From Chitinophagaceae bacterium (lineage in GTDB: Bacteria; Bacteroidota; Bacteroidia; Chitinophagales; Chitinophagaceae): a stretch of DNA of 32,949 bases. A program made the translations under genes and the position numbers. The notes beneath the pieces were generated by a model. It searched no databases and was not told the origin of the DNA. It worked only from the letters and a program-made list of their open reading frames with translations. Positions 16,796 through 25,867 of this stretch are shown here, one piece after another. The stretch spans positions 1 to 32,949 of the forward strand of contig JAJAYD010000170.1 of assembly GCA_026786345.1 (NCBI GenBank). The letters run 5' to 3'. Each line of letters begins with the position of its first letter. The stretch's first letter is position 1.

Positions 16796-17704
16796 TTATT
16801 GTTGATCAATTTGGTTTCTATAAGGCGCTGATGATTGAGCCCCCATCTTTGTTACTGAAATTGCCGCTGCCCTGCAGCCAAAGGCAACAGCTTCTTCCCA
16901 CGATTTGTTTTCTGCTAATGCTACAACCAAAGCACCGTTAAATACATCTCCTGCTGCGGTGGTATCTACTGCAATTACTTTCTGTGCCTTAACCATTCCT
17001 TTGAAATCCCGGGCATGAACGTAAGCGCCCTTGCTGCCCATAGTGATAATGATATTGACAACACCTTTTGACTGTAAAGTTTCGGCTGCCTGCTTGGCGG
17101 TTTCTTCATTGGTAACGATAGTGCCCGTAAGAAGTTCAGCTTCTGTTTCGTTAGGTGTGATTAAAAAAAGCCCTTCGTATATCGAAGATGGTATGGCAGC
17201 TGCCGGTGCAGGATTCAGCACCAATTTTTTTTGACGCGTGTTAGCGTATTTTGCTAAATATTCAACAGTTGATAAGGGTGTTTCTAATTGGGTTAGAAAA
17301 TATGCTGCAGTTGATAAAATCTCCTGGGCGCTTTCTACATCCTTTGGTGAGAGCAATGCGTTAGCCCCTGATGCAACTACAATTTCGTTTTCGCCTTCAG
17401 CATTTACTGTTATCAATGCAACACCGGTTGGTGTATTTTCTGCCTTTAAAATATGATGGACGTTTATATTTTCTTTGGCGTAATGATTGATTGCATTGTC
17501 TCCAAAAAGATCTTCGCCAACTTTACAAATAAAAGTTACGGTGCCACCAAGCCGTGCTGCTGCTACAGCCTGGTTAGCGCCCTTGCCACCCTGGAACATA
17601 AAAAAGTCTCCACCCAAAATAGTTTCGCCTGGTTTGGGGAACCTTTGTGTTTTCAATACCATATCTGTGTTGCTACTGCCGATGACTATAATTGTTGGCT
17701 TCAT
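16796..17704 (-). CDS. rbsK: Ribokinase, PfkB family
   Basis: Phosphorylates D-ribose to ribose 5-phosphate in the cytosol. 302 residues, the normal length. Substrate-binding GGKGAN is at 39-44, and the PfkB signature DTTAAGDVFNGAL is at 247-259 with catalytic base D253. NPAPAAAIP (in the middle) and ITPNETEAELLTG also fit ribokinase. The gene is leftward, upstream of the sugar transporter (157-bp gap) and downstream of the isomerase-like gene (257-bp gap). The three may form a loose sugar-use group. No LacI- or DeoR-type regulator is present here. Confidence 0.93.
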   Translation of the reverse strand: MKPTIIVIGSSNTDMVLKTQRFPKPGETILGGDFFMFQGGKGANQAVAAARLGGTVTFICKVGEDLFGDNAINHYAKENINVHHILKAENTPTGVALITVNAEGENEIVVASGANALLSPKDVESAQEILSTAAYFLTQLETPLSTVEYLAKYANTRQKKLVLNPAPAAAIPSSIYEGLFLITPNETEAELLTGTIVTNEETAKQAAETLQSKGVVNIIITMGSKGAYVHARDFKGMVKAQKVIAVDTTAAGDVFNGALVVALAENKSWEEAVAFGCRAAAISVTKMGAQSSAPYRNQIDQQ

Positions 17705-17961
17705 TCTTTTTATAAGTTCTTTTTAAAAAAAAATTCCACTACATCTACCAAATCAGTTCTTAAACCTACCGGTATTTGCATGGCGATTTCGCCAATTGAA
17801 AAAGTATAATTAAGTTTTAATTTTGGTGTCAATAAATAAACAGCTTTGGGTTATTTAAGCATGAAGCGTAACCGTTTCATCTTTCAATGTATGTTGATAT
17901 TTACCGACTCTTTCTAATTAATCCTGTTACTAATTATCAACCAGGCAAACCTTCCCTTCCC

Positions 17962-18819
17962 TTACTTTAATTTGTTCACCTGCTCGTTATAATATTTTAT
18001 TTCCTGTATTACCGAAGGCAGGTTGCTTGGCTGATCGGTGGCATCCCTTTCAATGTAGATCGGTCCTTTAAAACCCTGCTTTTTCAATTCCCTGAATATT
18101 GCAGGAAAATCTATCACTCCTGTTCCAACAGGCACATCCACCAAATTAGGATTGTTATAGGCAGCTATGTCTTTTAAATGAATAGCAATGATATGGCCGC
18201 TCAGCTTTTTCACTGCATCCAAAGGATCGATACCACTCTTGGGCCAATGTCCCAAATCGGCGCACACACCAAAATTTGGATGGCCTTGCATGGCCAGCAA
18301 AGTTGTGTCGGGGTTCCAGTAATGGCTCATGCCTTTCCAATGCTCGTGTATAGCCACTTTAATTTGATACATGCCTGCAAGACTGTCAATGCTGTCCCAC
18401 ATATCAACCGGGGGTTCTGCAGTTACAAACTGAACACCAAATTGCCTGGCCATTTCAAACTGTTTCTTCCACGCATCAATAGTGTTACCGCCTGCCAGGT
18501 AAACCGACTCACATTTCAATCCTCTTTGCTCAATAAGCAATTTTAATTTTGCAATACCTGCAGGTGATAATTGCATGAGCGATGAATCTTTTAACTCAGG
18601 GAGTGTTTTGGTAAAGTTATTTGGCTCTATATACTTAACTCCGGCACTGTCAACTTTATCCAATGCCTGCGAAAAACTTACTGTATGAAAAGTCCACAGT
18701 GCAATGCCCAGCTTCCAGTCTTTTAAAGGGTTTACAGAAGCATTTTTGCTTTTTGATCTTTGGGCCGACGCAACAAAAAACAGGGCAAGGCATACCAGTA
18801 TATTTATAGTCTTTTTCAT
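17962..18819 (-). CDS. Exported sugar phosphate isomerase/epimerase-like TIM-barrel protein
   Basis: 285 residues of the xylose-isomerase-like/AP-endonuclease-2 TIM-barrel superfamily. It carries a Sec signal peptide (MKKTINILVCLALFFVASAQ), so it works outside the cytosol, as often seen for Bacteroidota members. Metal-site-type residues occur in VAIHEHWKG, GVCADLGHW, IAIHLKDI and IYIERD. GIALWTFHTVSFSQALDKV near the start is typical of the family. The exact substrate is unknown; the family includes inosose and keto-sugar isomerases or dehydratases. It is placed between ribokinase and a sulfatase, in a carbohydrate-related run of leftward genes. Confidence 0.87.
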   Translation of the reverse strand: MKKTINILVCLALFFVASAQRSKSKNASVNPLKDWKLGIALWTFHTVSFSQALDKVDSAGVKYIEPNNFTKTLPELKDSSLMQLSPAGIAKLKLLIEQRGLKCESVYLAGGNTIDAWKKQFEMARQFGVQFVTAEPPVDMWDSIDSLAGMYQIKVAIHEHWKGMSHYWNPDTTLLAMQGHPNFGVCADLGHWPKSGIDPLDAVKKLSGHIIAIHLKDIAAYNNPNLVDVPVGTGVIDFPAIFRELKKQGFKGPIYIERDATDQPSNLPSVIQEIKYYNEQVNKLK

Positions 18820-19225
18820 TGTGTTTATTCAATTTGGTTTTTACTATTTAATGTCTCATAAAGTTATTGGGAAATCAAATGAATGCCTCCGATAATAATA
18901 GAACCCAAATAGCAGGAGAAGCCCCTAAAGAATGTATAGACTTTTTTCAGTTTAAAGAGACTGCAATTGTATGGTAACCCATTTAATTAAGCCTGGTTTC
19001 AAGCTCCATTATTTCCTTCGCTTTTCCCCGAAAACGGGAGGGCAAATTGGAATGGCAGTTTATAATTGCTGATTTATTAGTTAGCATAGGTTACTTTCTA
19101 TGTGCACCGCCATACAAAAAACGTTAGCCAACAGGCACAATGCAACATTTTGATTATTCTTCATAACCGTATTTTAAATAAAATAAGATTTCAGTAACAG
19201 CTTTAAAGTAATGTATCAGCAATCA
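18820..19225. other. Intergenic region between the sulfatase and isomerase-like genes
   Basis: About 400 bp, AT-rich, no open frame of interest and no recognisable repeat or RNA gene. It may hold the promoter of the isomerase-like gene and the terminator of the sulfatase gene, but neither could be located with confidence. The length argues that the sulfatase is not in one tight operon with the sugar genes. Confidence 0.45.
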
Positions 19226-20746
19226 TCATAATCCACGATGGCGATAATCGCCGAATGCCTGCCGGTTGTTGATTTCTTTTAAAGGTATCTGCATACCGTT
19301 TGTCTCTTTTAACCAATCGAACAACTCTTTGGTCATTTTATCTGCTACAGATTTATACTCCGGCTTATTTATCAGGTTTACTGATTCATTGGGATCTTTC
19401 TCCAGGTCGTAGAGTTCATTGGTATCCCAAATGCCATAGTAACGTATGTATTTAAATTTATCGGAACGTACTCCAAACACCGTAGGTGTCATCGGAAAAT
19501 CGTACTCCCAAAAATATTCGTAGAAAATTTTGTCTCTCCATTTTGTCGTATCACCCATCAATAAAGGGATGAACGATTTACCCGGCATAGCTGGTGGGGG
19601 CTGTAAGCCTGCTACCGTTAATATAGTCGGCGCAACATCAATATTCTGCACCATTTTAGTTATAGTTTGACCGCCTTTAAACAATTCAGGGCAGTAGGCA
19701 AGAAAGGGAACTTTTACCGATTCTTCATAAAAATGTCTTTTGTCAATCAACCCATGTTCGCCCATACTGAACCCATTATCGCCCATATAAATTACCAGGG
19801 TATTTTGGTCAGGGCCTTCGCTTTTCAGATATTCCATCACCGATCCAATACTTTCGTCAACACCCATTAATGTCTCACCATAATTTTGAACCAGTTCTTC
19901 CATTGGCTGATGGGAGTGATATAAATAATCTACTCCATGCCAGCTATAGCGTTGTTGTTTTACCCACTCAGGCCAATCCAGTTTTTTGTAATCGTCCGAT
20001 AAAGTTTGGTAATACGTGGGAGGCAATACATACTTCATGTTCTTGTACATTCCCTTATGGCGTTTAGCAGGTGCCAAAGGCATGTGTACCGCTTTATGCG
20101 ACAGGTACAGGAAAAACGGTTTGGATTTGTCGCGGTCCTTTAGCCAGGTAACGGCATGCTCAGTAAGTAAATCTGTAATGTAAGCAGAGTCATTAAAGGT
20201 TACTTTTTTGCCGTCAATATTAAGGGTTGGATTGTAATACACGCCTTGCCCTTTAAAGCTTTCCCAATAATTAAAGCCCGGACGTGGGTTATCGGCTGCT
20301 GCATCTTCACCCATATGCCATTTACCAAAGAAGGCAGTTTGATAGCCAGCCTTTTGCAGGTATTGAGGAAAATAAATATTGCCAGCAGGTTCAGGAGAGG
20401 CATTGTCGACTATGGTATGCACATGCGAGTAAGCGCCTGTTAAGATGGATGCCCTGCTGGGTGAGCACAAAGAAGTTGTAACAAATGCATTTTTAAAGTA
20501 GGCCCCTTCTTTAAAAAGCCTGTCCATATCAGGCGTTTTTAACCAGGGAAGTTTACCGGTGAAACCCATAAAGTCATAACGGTGATCATCGGTTAATATA
20601 AACACAACATTCCGCGGCTTTATGCTTTGTATTTTATTTAAAACAAGATTGATGCTGGTAGCTTTTGTTTGATTTTGTGCAAGAATATTAAACAAGAACA
20701 CCTGCAAAAAACATAACAATAAAAACATTTTTTTTAGCATTGCCAC
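19226..20746 (-). CDS. Periplasmic sulfatase (S1 family, Cys-type)
   Basis: 506 residues with a Sec signal peptide (MLKKMFLLLCFLQVFLFNILAQ). The formylglycine maturation motif is C94-S-P-S-R in TTSLCSPSRASILTG; metal ligands include D53/D54 (LTDDHRYD) and the pair in YMGDNGFSMGEHG. The C-terminus (KFKYIRYYGIWDTNELYDLEKDP) matches the DUF4976-type end of many Bacteroidota sulfatases. It removes sulfate esters, probably from a sulfated polysaccharide or glycosaminoglycan-derived sugar; the subfamily cannot be fixed by eye. No anaerobic maturase (anSME) is in the window, so maturation would depend on an enzyme encoded elsewhere. No SusC/D pair is adjacent. Confidence 0.94.
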   Translation of the reverse strand: MAMLKKMFLLLCFLQVFLFNILAQNQTKATSINLVLNKIQSIKPRNVVFILTDDHRYDFMGFTGKLPWLKTPDMDRLFKEGAYFKNAFVTTSLCSPSRASILTGAYSHVHTIVDNASPEPAGNIYFPQYLQKAGYQTAFFGKWHMGEDAAADNPRPGFNYWESFKGQGVYYNPTLNIDGKKVTFNDSAYITDLLTEHAVTWLKDRDKSKPFFLYLSHKAVHMPLAPAKRHKGMYKNMKYVLPPTYYQTLSDDYKKLDWPEWVKQQRYSWHGVDYLYHSHQPMEELVQNYGETLMGVDESIGSVMEYLKSEGPDQNTLVIYMGDNGFSMGEHGLIDKRHFYEESVKVPFLAYCPELFKGGQTITKMVQNIDVAPTILTVAGLQPPPAMPGKSFIPLLMGDTTKWRDKIFYEYFWEYDFPMTPTVFGVRSDKFKYIRYYGIWDTNELYDLEKDPNESVNLINKPEYKSVADKMTKELFDWLKETNGMQIPLKEINNRQAFGDYRHRGL

Positions 20747-20960
20747 AGTTTTCGGTTGGTTAAAACAGCGTTAGAAAGATAACTATAGAAAATAAAAAGA
20801 GGACAAAAACCCGAACCGCAAAAAAATAAATTTGGGAACATTTGTGGTAATGTCCGTAGTTGCGGATTTAGGGATGCTGAACCATGCTGTCCTGTTTGTT
20901 AAAGCTCTTACCCAAAGCTGCAGCAAATACCGCCAAAACTTTTAAGAAATATGCCCAAAA

Positions 20961-22391
20961 CTAATACCGTTTGGTGGAGGGCAAGGTACCTTCGGCCCAT
21001 TGTAATGCTACCAATGCTTTAAAAAACTTCGTCTTAAGTTCTACCAGCTTTTGCTTTGTTTCAAGCACTTTATTTTCCCGGCTATTTAATAAAAACAAAC
21101 TGCTTTCGCCTATTGAAAATTTAACACCTTCGGCTTGCAGCAGCCTGGTAAAATTTTCTAAGGCATCTTCGTAAATTTTTACCTGCTGGCGCAGGGTTAG
21201 CAGTTGCGTAAAGTAGTTGCGAATTTTGTTTTCTATTTCAAGTGCTGCCTGGTCCCGCTGCAGGTCGGTTGACCTGATTTTAATTTTGGCGATTTTATAA
21301 TCGCCCCTTCCCTGTCGTAAAAATAAGGGCAAACCAAATTCAACTCCGTATTTATAGTTGTTCTCAAATATATTCTGTCCCAATCCCTTCCAGGGCTCGT
21401 AGCCTTTGGTTAAAAAATTATAGTTGAAGTTAAGCGCCGGTAACAGGTTTTGAAATTTAAGCCTTCGTTCAGCTTGCAAAACTTCGAGCTTTCTATCAAA
21501 GGTTTGAATTTTAGGATGACTCGCCTGTGCATGTAACAACGCATCCTGCAGCGCCGGTAGCGGGTACTGCAAAATGTTAACTTCATTCCAGCTTGTATCG
21601 GGTATAATGGCAGGGGTTAGTTGATAAGGCTGCTTGTTCCCTAACCACAAAAAGTTGGATAATTCCAGTCCTGCTGCTAACCATCTGTACTGTGCTTCGC
21701 TTGCTAAAAACTGAAAGCTTTGCAATTGTGTTAAAGCTTCCACGGTATCAATTGCAGCCCTGTCGCCACCCAAATAAGAACGGCGAACCAACTGTAAACG
21801 TTGTTCATTTATGACAATAACATTTTTAAGAACGTTATAAACCTGGTACTCCTGCGCCCACGTTAAATAGGCCGTTGCTGCGTCGTATAATAAATTGTTT
21901 ACCTCATTTAATTGGTCTGCTTCGCTTTGCCTAATCAGTATGTTAGCCTGCTCCAGTGTTGTGCGTCTTTTATCTGTCACCAGGTTTTTTAAAAAGGGTA
22001 TGCTAACCCCAACGTAACTGCTTCTTCCCCCGGTGGCTTCGCCGGTCAATCTTTCACCTCCATTGTCCTCCATACCTGCCTTTACATCTACGCCATACCA
22101 GGTGGGTATTTTCAATTCGGGGTTTGTGTAGAAATAATAGTTCTTCCCATCAAAAGTTTTTTGTTCGTTGGTAACATACAGCATGGGATCGAATGCACCT
22201 CTTGCTGCAAGTTTACTGGCCCTTGCGCTATCCACACTTAAGCCTGCCTGCTTTGCTACAGGATGGTAGTTGCGAACTATTGTGAATACGTTGTCTAATG
22301 TTAAAACAGGTTGCTGAGCCAAAACCGTACAGGTAGCATTTACAAGAAATAAACAAGTCAGAAATACCCACCTGGATAATTTTTTTGTCAT
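20961..22391 (-). CDS. TolC-family outer-membrane efflux protein
   Basis: Outer-membrane channel component of a tripartite exporter. From the ATG at 22391 the product has 476 residues beginning MTKKLSRWVFLTCLFLVNATCTVLAQ, a proper Sec leader. A longer ATG start at 22454 is open, but it would bury the leader 21 residues in and read through the dispersed repeat at 22418-22441, so I rejected it. The body is rich in long amphipathic helices typical of the family (ALLHAQASHPKIQTFDRKLEVLQAERRL; DLQRDQAALEIENKIRNYFTQLLTLRQQ). It is the last gene of the leftward ABC-HlyD-TolC set; the 170-bp gap after HlyD is larger than the gap between the first two. Confidence 0.9.
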   Translation of the reverse strand: MTKKLSRWVFLTCLFLVNATCTVLAQQPVLTLDNVFTIVRNYHPVAKQAGLSVDSARASKLAARGAFDPMLYVTNEQKTFDGKNYYFYTNPELKIPTWYGVDVKAGMEDNGGERLTGEATGGRSSYVGVSIPFLKNLVTDKRRTTLEQANILIRQSEADQLNEVNNLLYDAATAYLTWAQEYQVYNVLKNVIVINEQRLQLVRRSYLGGDRAAIDTVEALTQLQSFQFLASEAQYRWLAAGLELSNFLWLGNKQPYQLTPAIIPDTSWNEVNILQYPLPALQDALLHAQASHPKIQTFDRKLEVLQAERRLKFQNLLPALNFNYNFLTKGYEPWKGLGQNIFENNYKYGVEFGLPLFLRQGRGDYKIAKIKIRSTDLQRDQAALEIENKIRNYFTQLLTLRQQVKIYEDALENFTRLLQAEGVKFSIGESSLFLLNSRENKVLETKQKLVELKTKFFKALVALQWAEGTLPSTKRY

Positions 22392-22417
22392 CAACGGTTG
22401 AATAAGTCTGGTACACC

Positions 22418-22441
22418 GTTGCGTCGCACTCTTCAACTGTA
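22418..22441 (+). repeat. Dispersed repeat, copy 2 (GTTGCGTCGCACTC-N4-ACTGTA)
   Basis: Shares 20 of 24 bases, spacing and orientation with 10569-10592. It sits just before the chosen TolC start, between the HlyD and TolC genes, where it would fall in the untranslated leader of TolC. It could affect which start codon an automatic caller picks. Confidence 0.6.
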
Positions 22442-22560
22442 ACAAGTAATGCATCGGGTTTATAGAGTTTGTTTACGAGCCTTACTGTATTAGCACCAGG
22501 CTTGTAATTTTATTTTCAGTTACTTAACTTGAATCCAGGGTCTTTCAAATGATGGCTCTT

Positions 22561-23904
22561 TTACTTTTTGTCGGCTTTCACATTACCCAGGGGCTTGTAG
22601 TAATCAGCAGGAAAGCCGTTTATCTGCCGCCATAGTTCATACCAAATAGGCACATTCTTAAGCAAGGCAAATCCAACAGCTCCCGTTCCCAGCTTTAAAT
22701 CTCCTGGCCAATGCCGTTCATTTTTATCCTCGGTTACCAGCAACCTAAACAAGCCGTTGATGTTACGATTTTGTTCTACCGCAATTACTTTTCCGCTAAA
22801 GGTGCCATGGCTTGCATCAGGCCAGCCCGAAAAAACAACAGCAGGATAACCGTCAAAAATAAATCGCACCTTTTGACCGGTATCTACCAATACAAGGTCG
22901 TTTGGCCTTACAAAAATTTCAACAGCATAATTAATGTTTGATGGCACTACCTGCACTATCATCTCGCCTTCTTTAACAATCTCGTTTATGCCGGCTTTAA
23001 CAGCATTAACTACCTGCCCATCCTGGGGCGCAATTAGCCAAAGCTGGGTACCGCGGATCAGGTAATTGGAAACCTGGTTTTCAAGCTTGGCAACTTCGGC
23101 TGCGGTACCCGCCATGTCGCTTTGTGCAGAGGCTTGATCGCCTTTAGCTTTCATTACTTTTTCGGCTGTTTCCTGCTGCACACTATTAATGTCAATTTGT
23201 GCTATTGTCAGGTCCTGCCTGGTGTTGTAAAACTTATTAAGCTTTTCTGTTTCGGCAGCAACAGCCTTTTGATACGAAGCCGTTCTTCGTTCAAAATCAA
23301 CAAGCGAAATGATACCATCAGCATGCATGCCTTTTGCCCTGTCAAACTGTTCACTTGCAATATTTTTATCAATAACGGCCGCATTCCACTCTGCTGAATC
23401 GCTTAACACCTTGCGGCGCAACTGCTCTATCTTATTTCTAAGAGAGTTTATTTTTAATTCCCTGGTGGCTTCCATTGCATTGATCTGCCCGCCTGTTGTA
23501 TTTATTTTATCAGTATAAAAACCAATTTTTTGTTGTTTGGCCTGTAGCTGTTCCTTCGTTCTGGCAACAAGTTTAGGATCAAGATAATCGTCTTTAACAT
23601 CGGCCAGCAAAATAAGGGTGTCGCCTTTCTTTACGTAGTCCCCTTCTTTTACAAACCACTTTACAATTCTGCCGGGAATGATAGCATTTAACTCTTGCGG
23701 ACGCTGTGACTGGTACAGGGTCGTTACAGTACCGCTGGCACGTATGTTTTGTGTCCAGGGAAGAAACAATACAAAAAATAACAACACACTAAGTACAATT
23801 ATCCATATTTTAAGGCGTTGATGATAGCCGCTAAAATAAAAATTTTCCGTGCTCTCTATCTTGTAACCTGTTTCGCCTTCAATTATGTCTTCTAAAACCT
23901 GCAT
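22561..23904 (-). CDS. HlyD-family periplasmic adaptor (membrane fusion protein)
   Basis: 447 residues linking an inner-membrane exporter to the TolC-type channel. There is a short cytosolic N-terminus, one TM helix at about 33-51 (IWIIVLSVLLFFVLFLPW), and a lipoyl/biotinyl-like half (IIPGRIVKWFVKEGDYVKKGDTLILL). A long coiled coil follows (about 115-265) with heptad-rich segments such as KINSLRNKIEQLRRKVLSDS. The second lipoyl half and beta-barrel come next (LIAPQDGQVVNAVKAGINEIVKEGEMI). The start is five bases after the ABC exporter stop, so the two are translated from one message. HlyD-type adaptors with an N-terminal TM usually work with type I-like exporters; the cargo is unknown. Confidence 0.93.
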   Translation of the reverse strand: MQVLEDIIEGETGYKIESTENFYFSGYHQRLKIWIIVLSVLLFFVLFLPWTQNIRASGTVTTLYQSQRPQELNAIIPGRIVKWFVKEGDYVKKGDTLILLADVKDDYLDPKLVARTKEQLQAKQQKIGFYTDKINTTGGQINAMEATRELKINSLRNKIEQLRRKVLSDSAEWNAAVIDKNIASEQFDRAKGMHADGIISLVDFERRTASYQKAVAAETEKLNKFYNTRQDLTIAQIDINSVQQETAEKVMKAKGDQASAQSDMAGTAAEVAKLENQVSNYLIRGTQLWLIAPQDGQVVNAVKAGINEIVKEGEMIVQVVPSNINYAVEIFVRPNDLVLVDTGQKVRFIFDGYPAVVFSGWPDASHGTFSGKVIAVEQNRNINGLFRLLVTEDKNERHWPGDLKLGTGAVGFALLKNVPIWYELWRQINGFPADYYKPLGNVKADKK

Positions 23905-23909
23905 GCCTT

Positions 23910-25616
23910 TTAATTTATTGCATTAAAAACTTCTTGTGGTTTACCTATGGCTTTAAGCGTTCCTCTATCCAGCATAATGATCATGTCGCATTGTTCAGCA
24001 AAAGCATGGTCGTTGGTTGCTACGACAACTGTAGTGGGTTGCATGTGGTGCAGCATGTAATTTTGAATACTATTCTTACTTTCTTCATTTAAAACGCTCC
24101 AGGGATTTTCTAATAAAAGTAGCTTTGGTTTATGTATAAGGGCACGCATCAGCAACAATTTTTGAATACTGGCTTTGCCAAGCCGGCTGCCGGCTACATC
24201 TAATATGGTATTGTATCCATCAGAAAGGTTGGTAAGGTGCTGATCGAATTGGGTAATAGCAGCAAGCCGGGTAACATCAGACAGAGAGATAGCGGAGTTG
24301 CCAAGCGTTATGTTATCTAAAACACTTCCATGAAAAATATCCTGGTCGTTTAAAATTACCCCTGTATGCTGGTGCAATGTTTTATTATCGTAATTGTTAA
24401 CAGGGATGTCGTTTATTAAAACAGAGCCACTAAAATCGCTGTAAGAGCCGGTTAAAATTCTAAGCAAAACGCTTTTGCCTGCACCCTCCTGCCCCATAAC
24501 GCAAACTTTACTACTGCCAGCTATATGAAACGATATTAATTGTAAAACGTCAGGCGAATCGTCAAAATTAAGAGAAAGGTCTTTAACTTTTATATCAACC
24601 CCTTTACCTTCAGGATCAAACTTTATAGTGCCATTACGCTCCAAAGGCATTTCTATAATCTTGCTAAGTTTGGTTATACTTATAAGCAGATCATAGAGAT
24701 TTTCAAGACTATAAATAAATTTTTCTACTGAGCCCATCATCATGATTATAACAATTTCGGCTGCTACAAACTGCCCAATATTTATTTGATTGTTTATGGC
24801 AAGCAAAGCCCCAACAATCAGCATGCAGGCAGTAATTAAAACTTTAAAACCTATTAACGACCAGTACTGGGTAAGCAATACTTTAAAGTGATTGTTGCGT
24901 GCATTAAGATAACCGGTAATAAGCTTGTCGCTTTGCCTTAGATGATGATTGGCGTTCAACCCGTATTTAAAAGTTCGGTAAGCCCTTGCCAATTCTTCCA
25001 GCCAGGCAGCTACTTCATACTTATAGTTGCTTTCTTCAAGATTGGTAGAAATACCACGCCTACTGGTAAAATAAATAATGAGGAACAGGATAAGTAGCAG
25101 CACGATACCAAACAGAATAAACACCGTGTTGTATAGTGAAAGCAGAATAATGCCAAATAGAATTTGGATAGAAGCAGTTGGAAGGTCGATGAGAAGCTTT
25201 CCAAGGCTTTTTTGAACACTTACTGTATCGAAAAAACGGTTAACCAATTCGGGAAGATAATAATGATCAACACTTTTCATATCGAGTTGGGGTATACGAA
25301 AAGTAAATTCAAACCCATAACCGGCAAATATTTTTTGGTTGATGCGTTCAATTAAACGCAGTTGCGTTACCTGAAAAAACCCGCTAACCACCACGCCAAC
25401 AATTACCAACCCTATTAAAACCCAAAGGCTTGTGCTAAAGGTGTAGGCCTGTATGAAATTGATAATCATTTGTATACCTAAAGGAATACTTAATTGTAAT
25501 AAGCCATACAAAATGGCGAAGAAATATATAGAGTATATTTCCCCGCGTTTTAGGCGTATAAGTTCTAATGTGCGTACAATAGGTACACGCATACCAATAG
25601 TGCTATTTTTTGCCAT
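23910..25616 (-). CDS. ABC exporter (TM domain plus ATPase domain) with degenerate nucleotide-binding motifs
   Basis: 568-residue half-transporter: about six membrane helices (30-310), then an ATPase domain. Walker A is intact (GQEGAGKS, 375-382). The signature is degenerate (GSRLGKASIQ at 476-485 instead of LSGGQ). Walker B ends LLLLENPW, so Asp is Glu503 and the catalytic Glu is Asn504. The H-loop reads ATNDHA, with Asn535 where His is usual. There is no C39 peptidase domain at the N-terminus. It is the first gene of the operon with HlyD (5-bp gap) and TolC. It may hydrolyse ATP poorly, pair with another half-transporter, or belong to a Bacteroidota subfamily with altered sites. Cargo unknown; a small peptide or lipid-like molecule is possible. 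Confidence 0.9.
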   Translation of the reverse strand: MAKNSTIGMRVPIVRTLELIRLKRGEIYSIYFFAILYGLLQLSIPLGIQMIINFIQAYTFSTSLWVLIGLVIVGVVVSGFFQVTQLRLIERINQKIFAGYGFEFTFRIPQLDMKSVDHYYLPELVNRFFDTVSVQKSLGKLLIDLPTASIQILFGIILLSLYNTVFILFGIVLLLILFLIIYFTSRRGISTNLEESNYKYEVAAWLEELARAYRTFKYGLNANHHLRQSDKLITGYLNARNNHFKVLLTQYWSLIGFKVLITACMLIVGALLAINNQINIGQFVAAEIVIIMMMGSVEKFIYSLENLYDLLISITKLSKIIEMPLERNGTIKFDPEGKGVDIKVKDLSLNFDDSPDVLQLISFHIAGSSKVCVMGQEGAGKSVLLRILTGSYSDFSGSVLINDIPVNNYDNKTLHQHTGVILNDQDIFHGSVLDNITLGNSAISLSDVTRLAAITQFDQHLTNLSDGYNTILDVAGSRLGKASIQKLLLMRALIHKPKLLLLENPWSVLNEESKNSIQNYMLHHMQPTTVVVATNDHAFAEQCDMIIMLDRGTLKAIGKPQEVFNAIN

Positions 25617-25659
25617 TGCAATTACAGTAAGACGTCAAAGAAAGTTACTTGTCACGAAA

Positions 25660-25687
25660 CAAATGTAAATCGTGGTAAGTAACAAAA
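25660..25687 (-). promoter_or_regulatory. Possible Bacteroidota-type promoter for the ABC-HlyD-TolC operon
   Basis: On the minus strand TACATTTG (25667-25660) is a perfect TAnnTTTG -7 box, 43 bp before the ABC exporter start codon. A TTTTG element lies at 25687-25683. The 15-bp spacing between them is shorter than the usual 17-23 bp, so only the -7 box is convincing. Confidence 0.4.
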
Positions 25688-25867
25688 CTGTTTAGTTAAG
25701 GTTTGATTAAAGGTATCTTAAACAAGACTGGTAGAGAAAAAGTAAAATTTTTTAAAGAAAAAATTAGCCCCTTAATCTGACCCTTTTAACTATAAAAAAT
25801 TTTATTGTTAGCTGAGACGGCTTACCTATATAAGCCTGAGTTTTTAAAACCGCAGGTTTCACAAATA

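Noticed and set aside
22392-22454. Longer TolC start at 22454
   Set aside because: It would place a normal Sec leader 21 residues inside the protein and translate a dispersed repeat.
25819-25836. GGCTTA-N6-TAAGCC hairpin after the alcohol dehydrogenase gene
   Set aside because: The stem is only six pairs and the T-run in the relevant direction is about 20 bases away, so it is weak as an intrinsic terminator.
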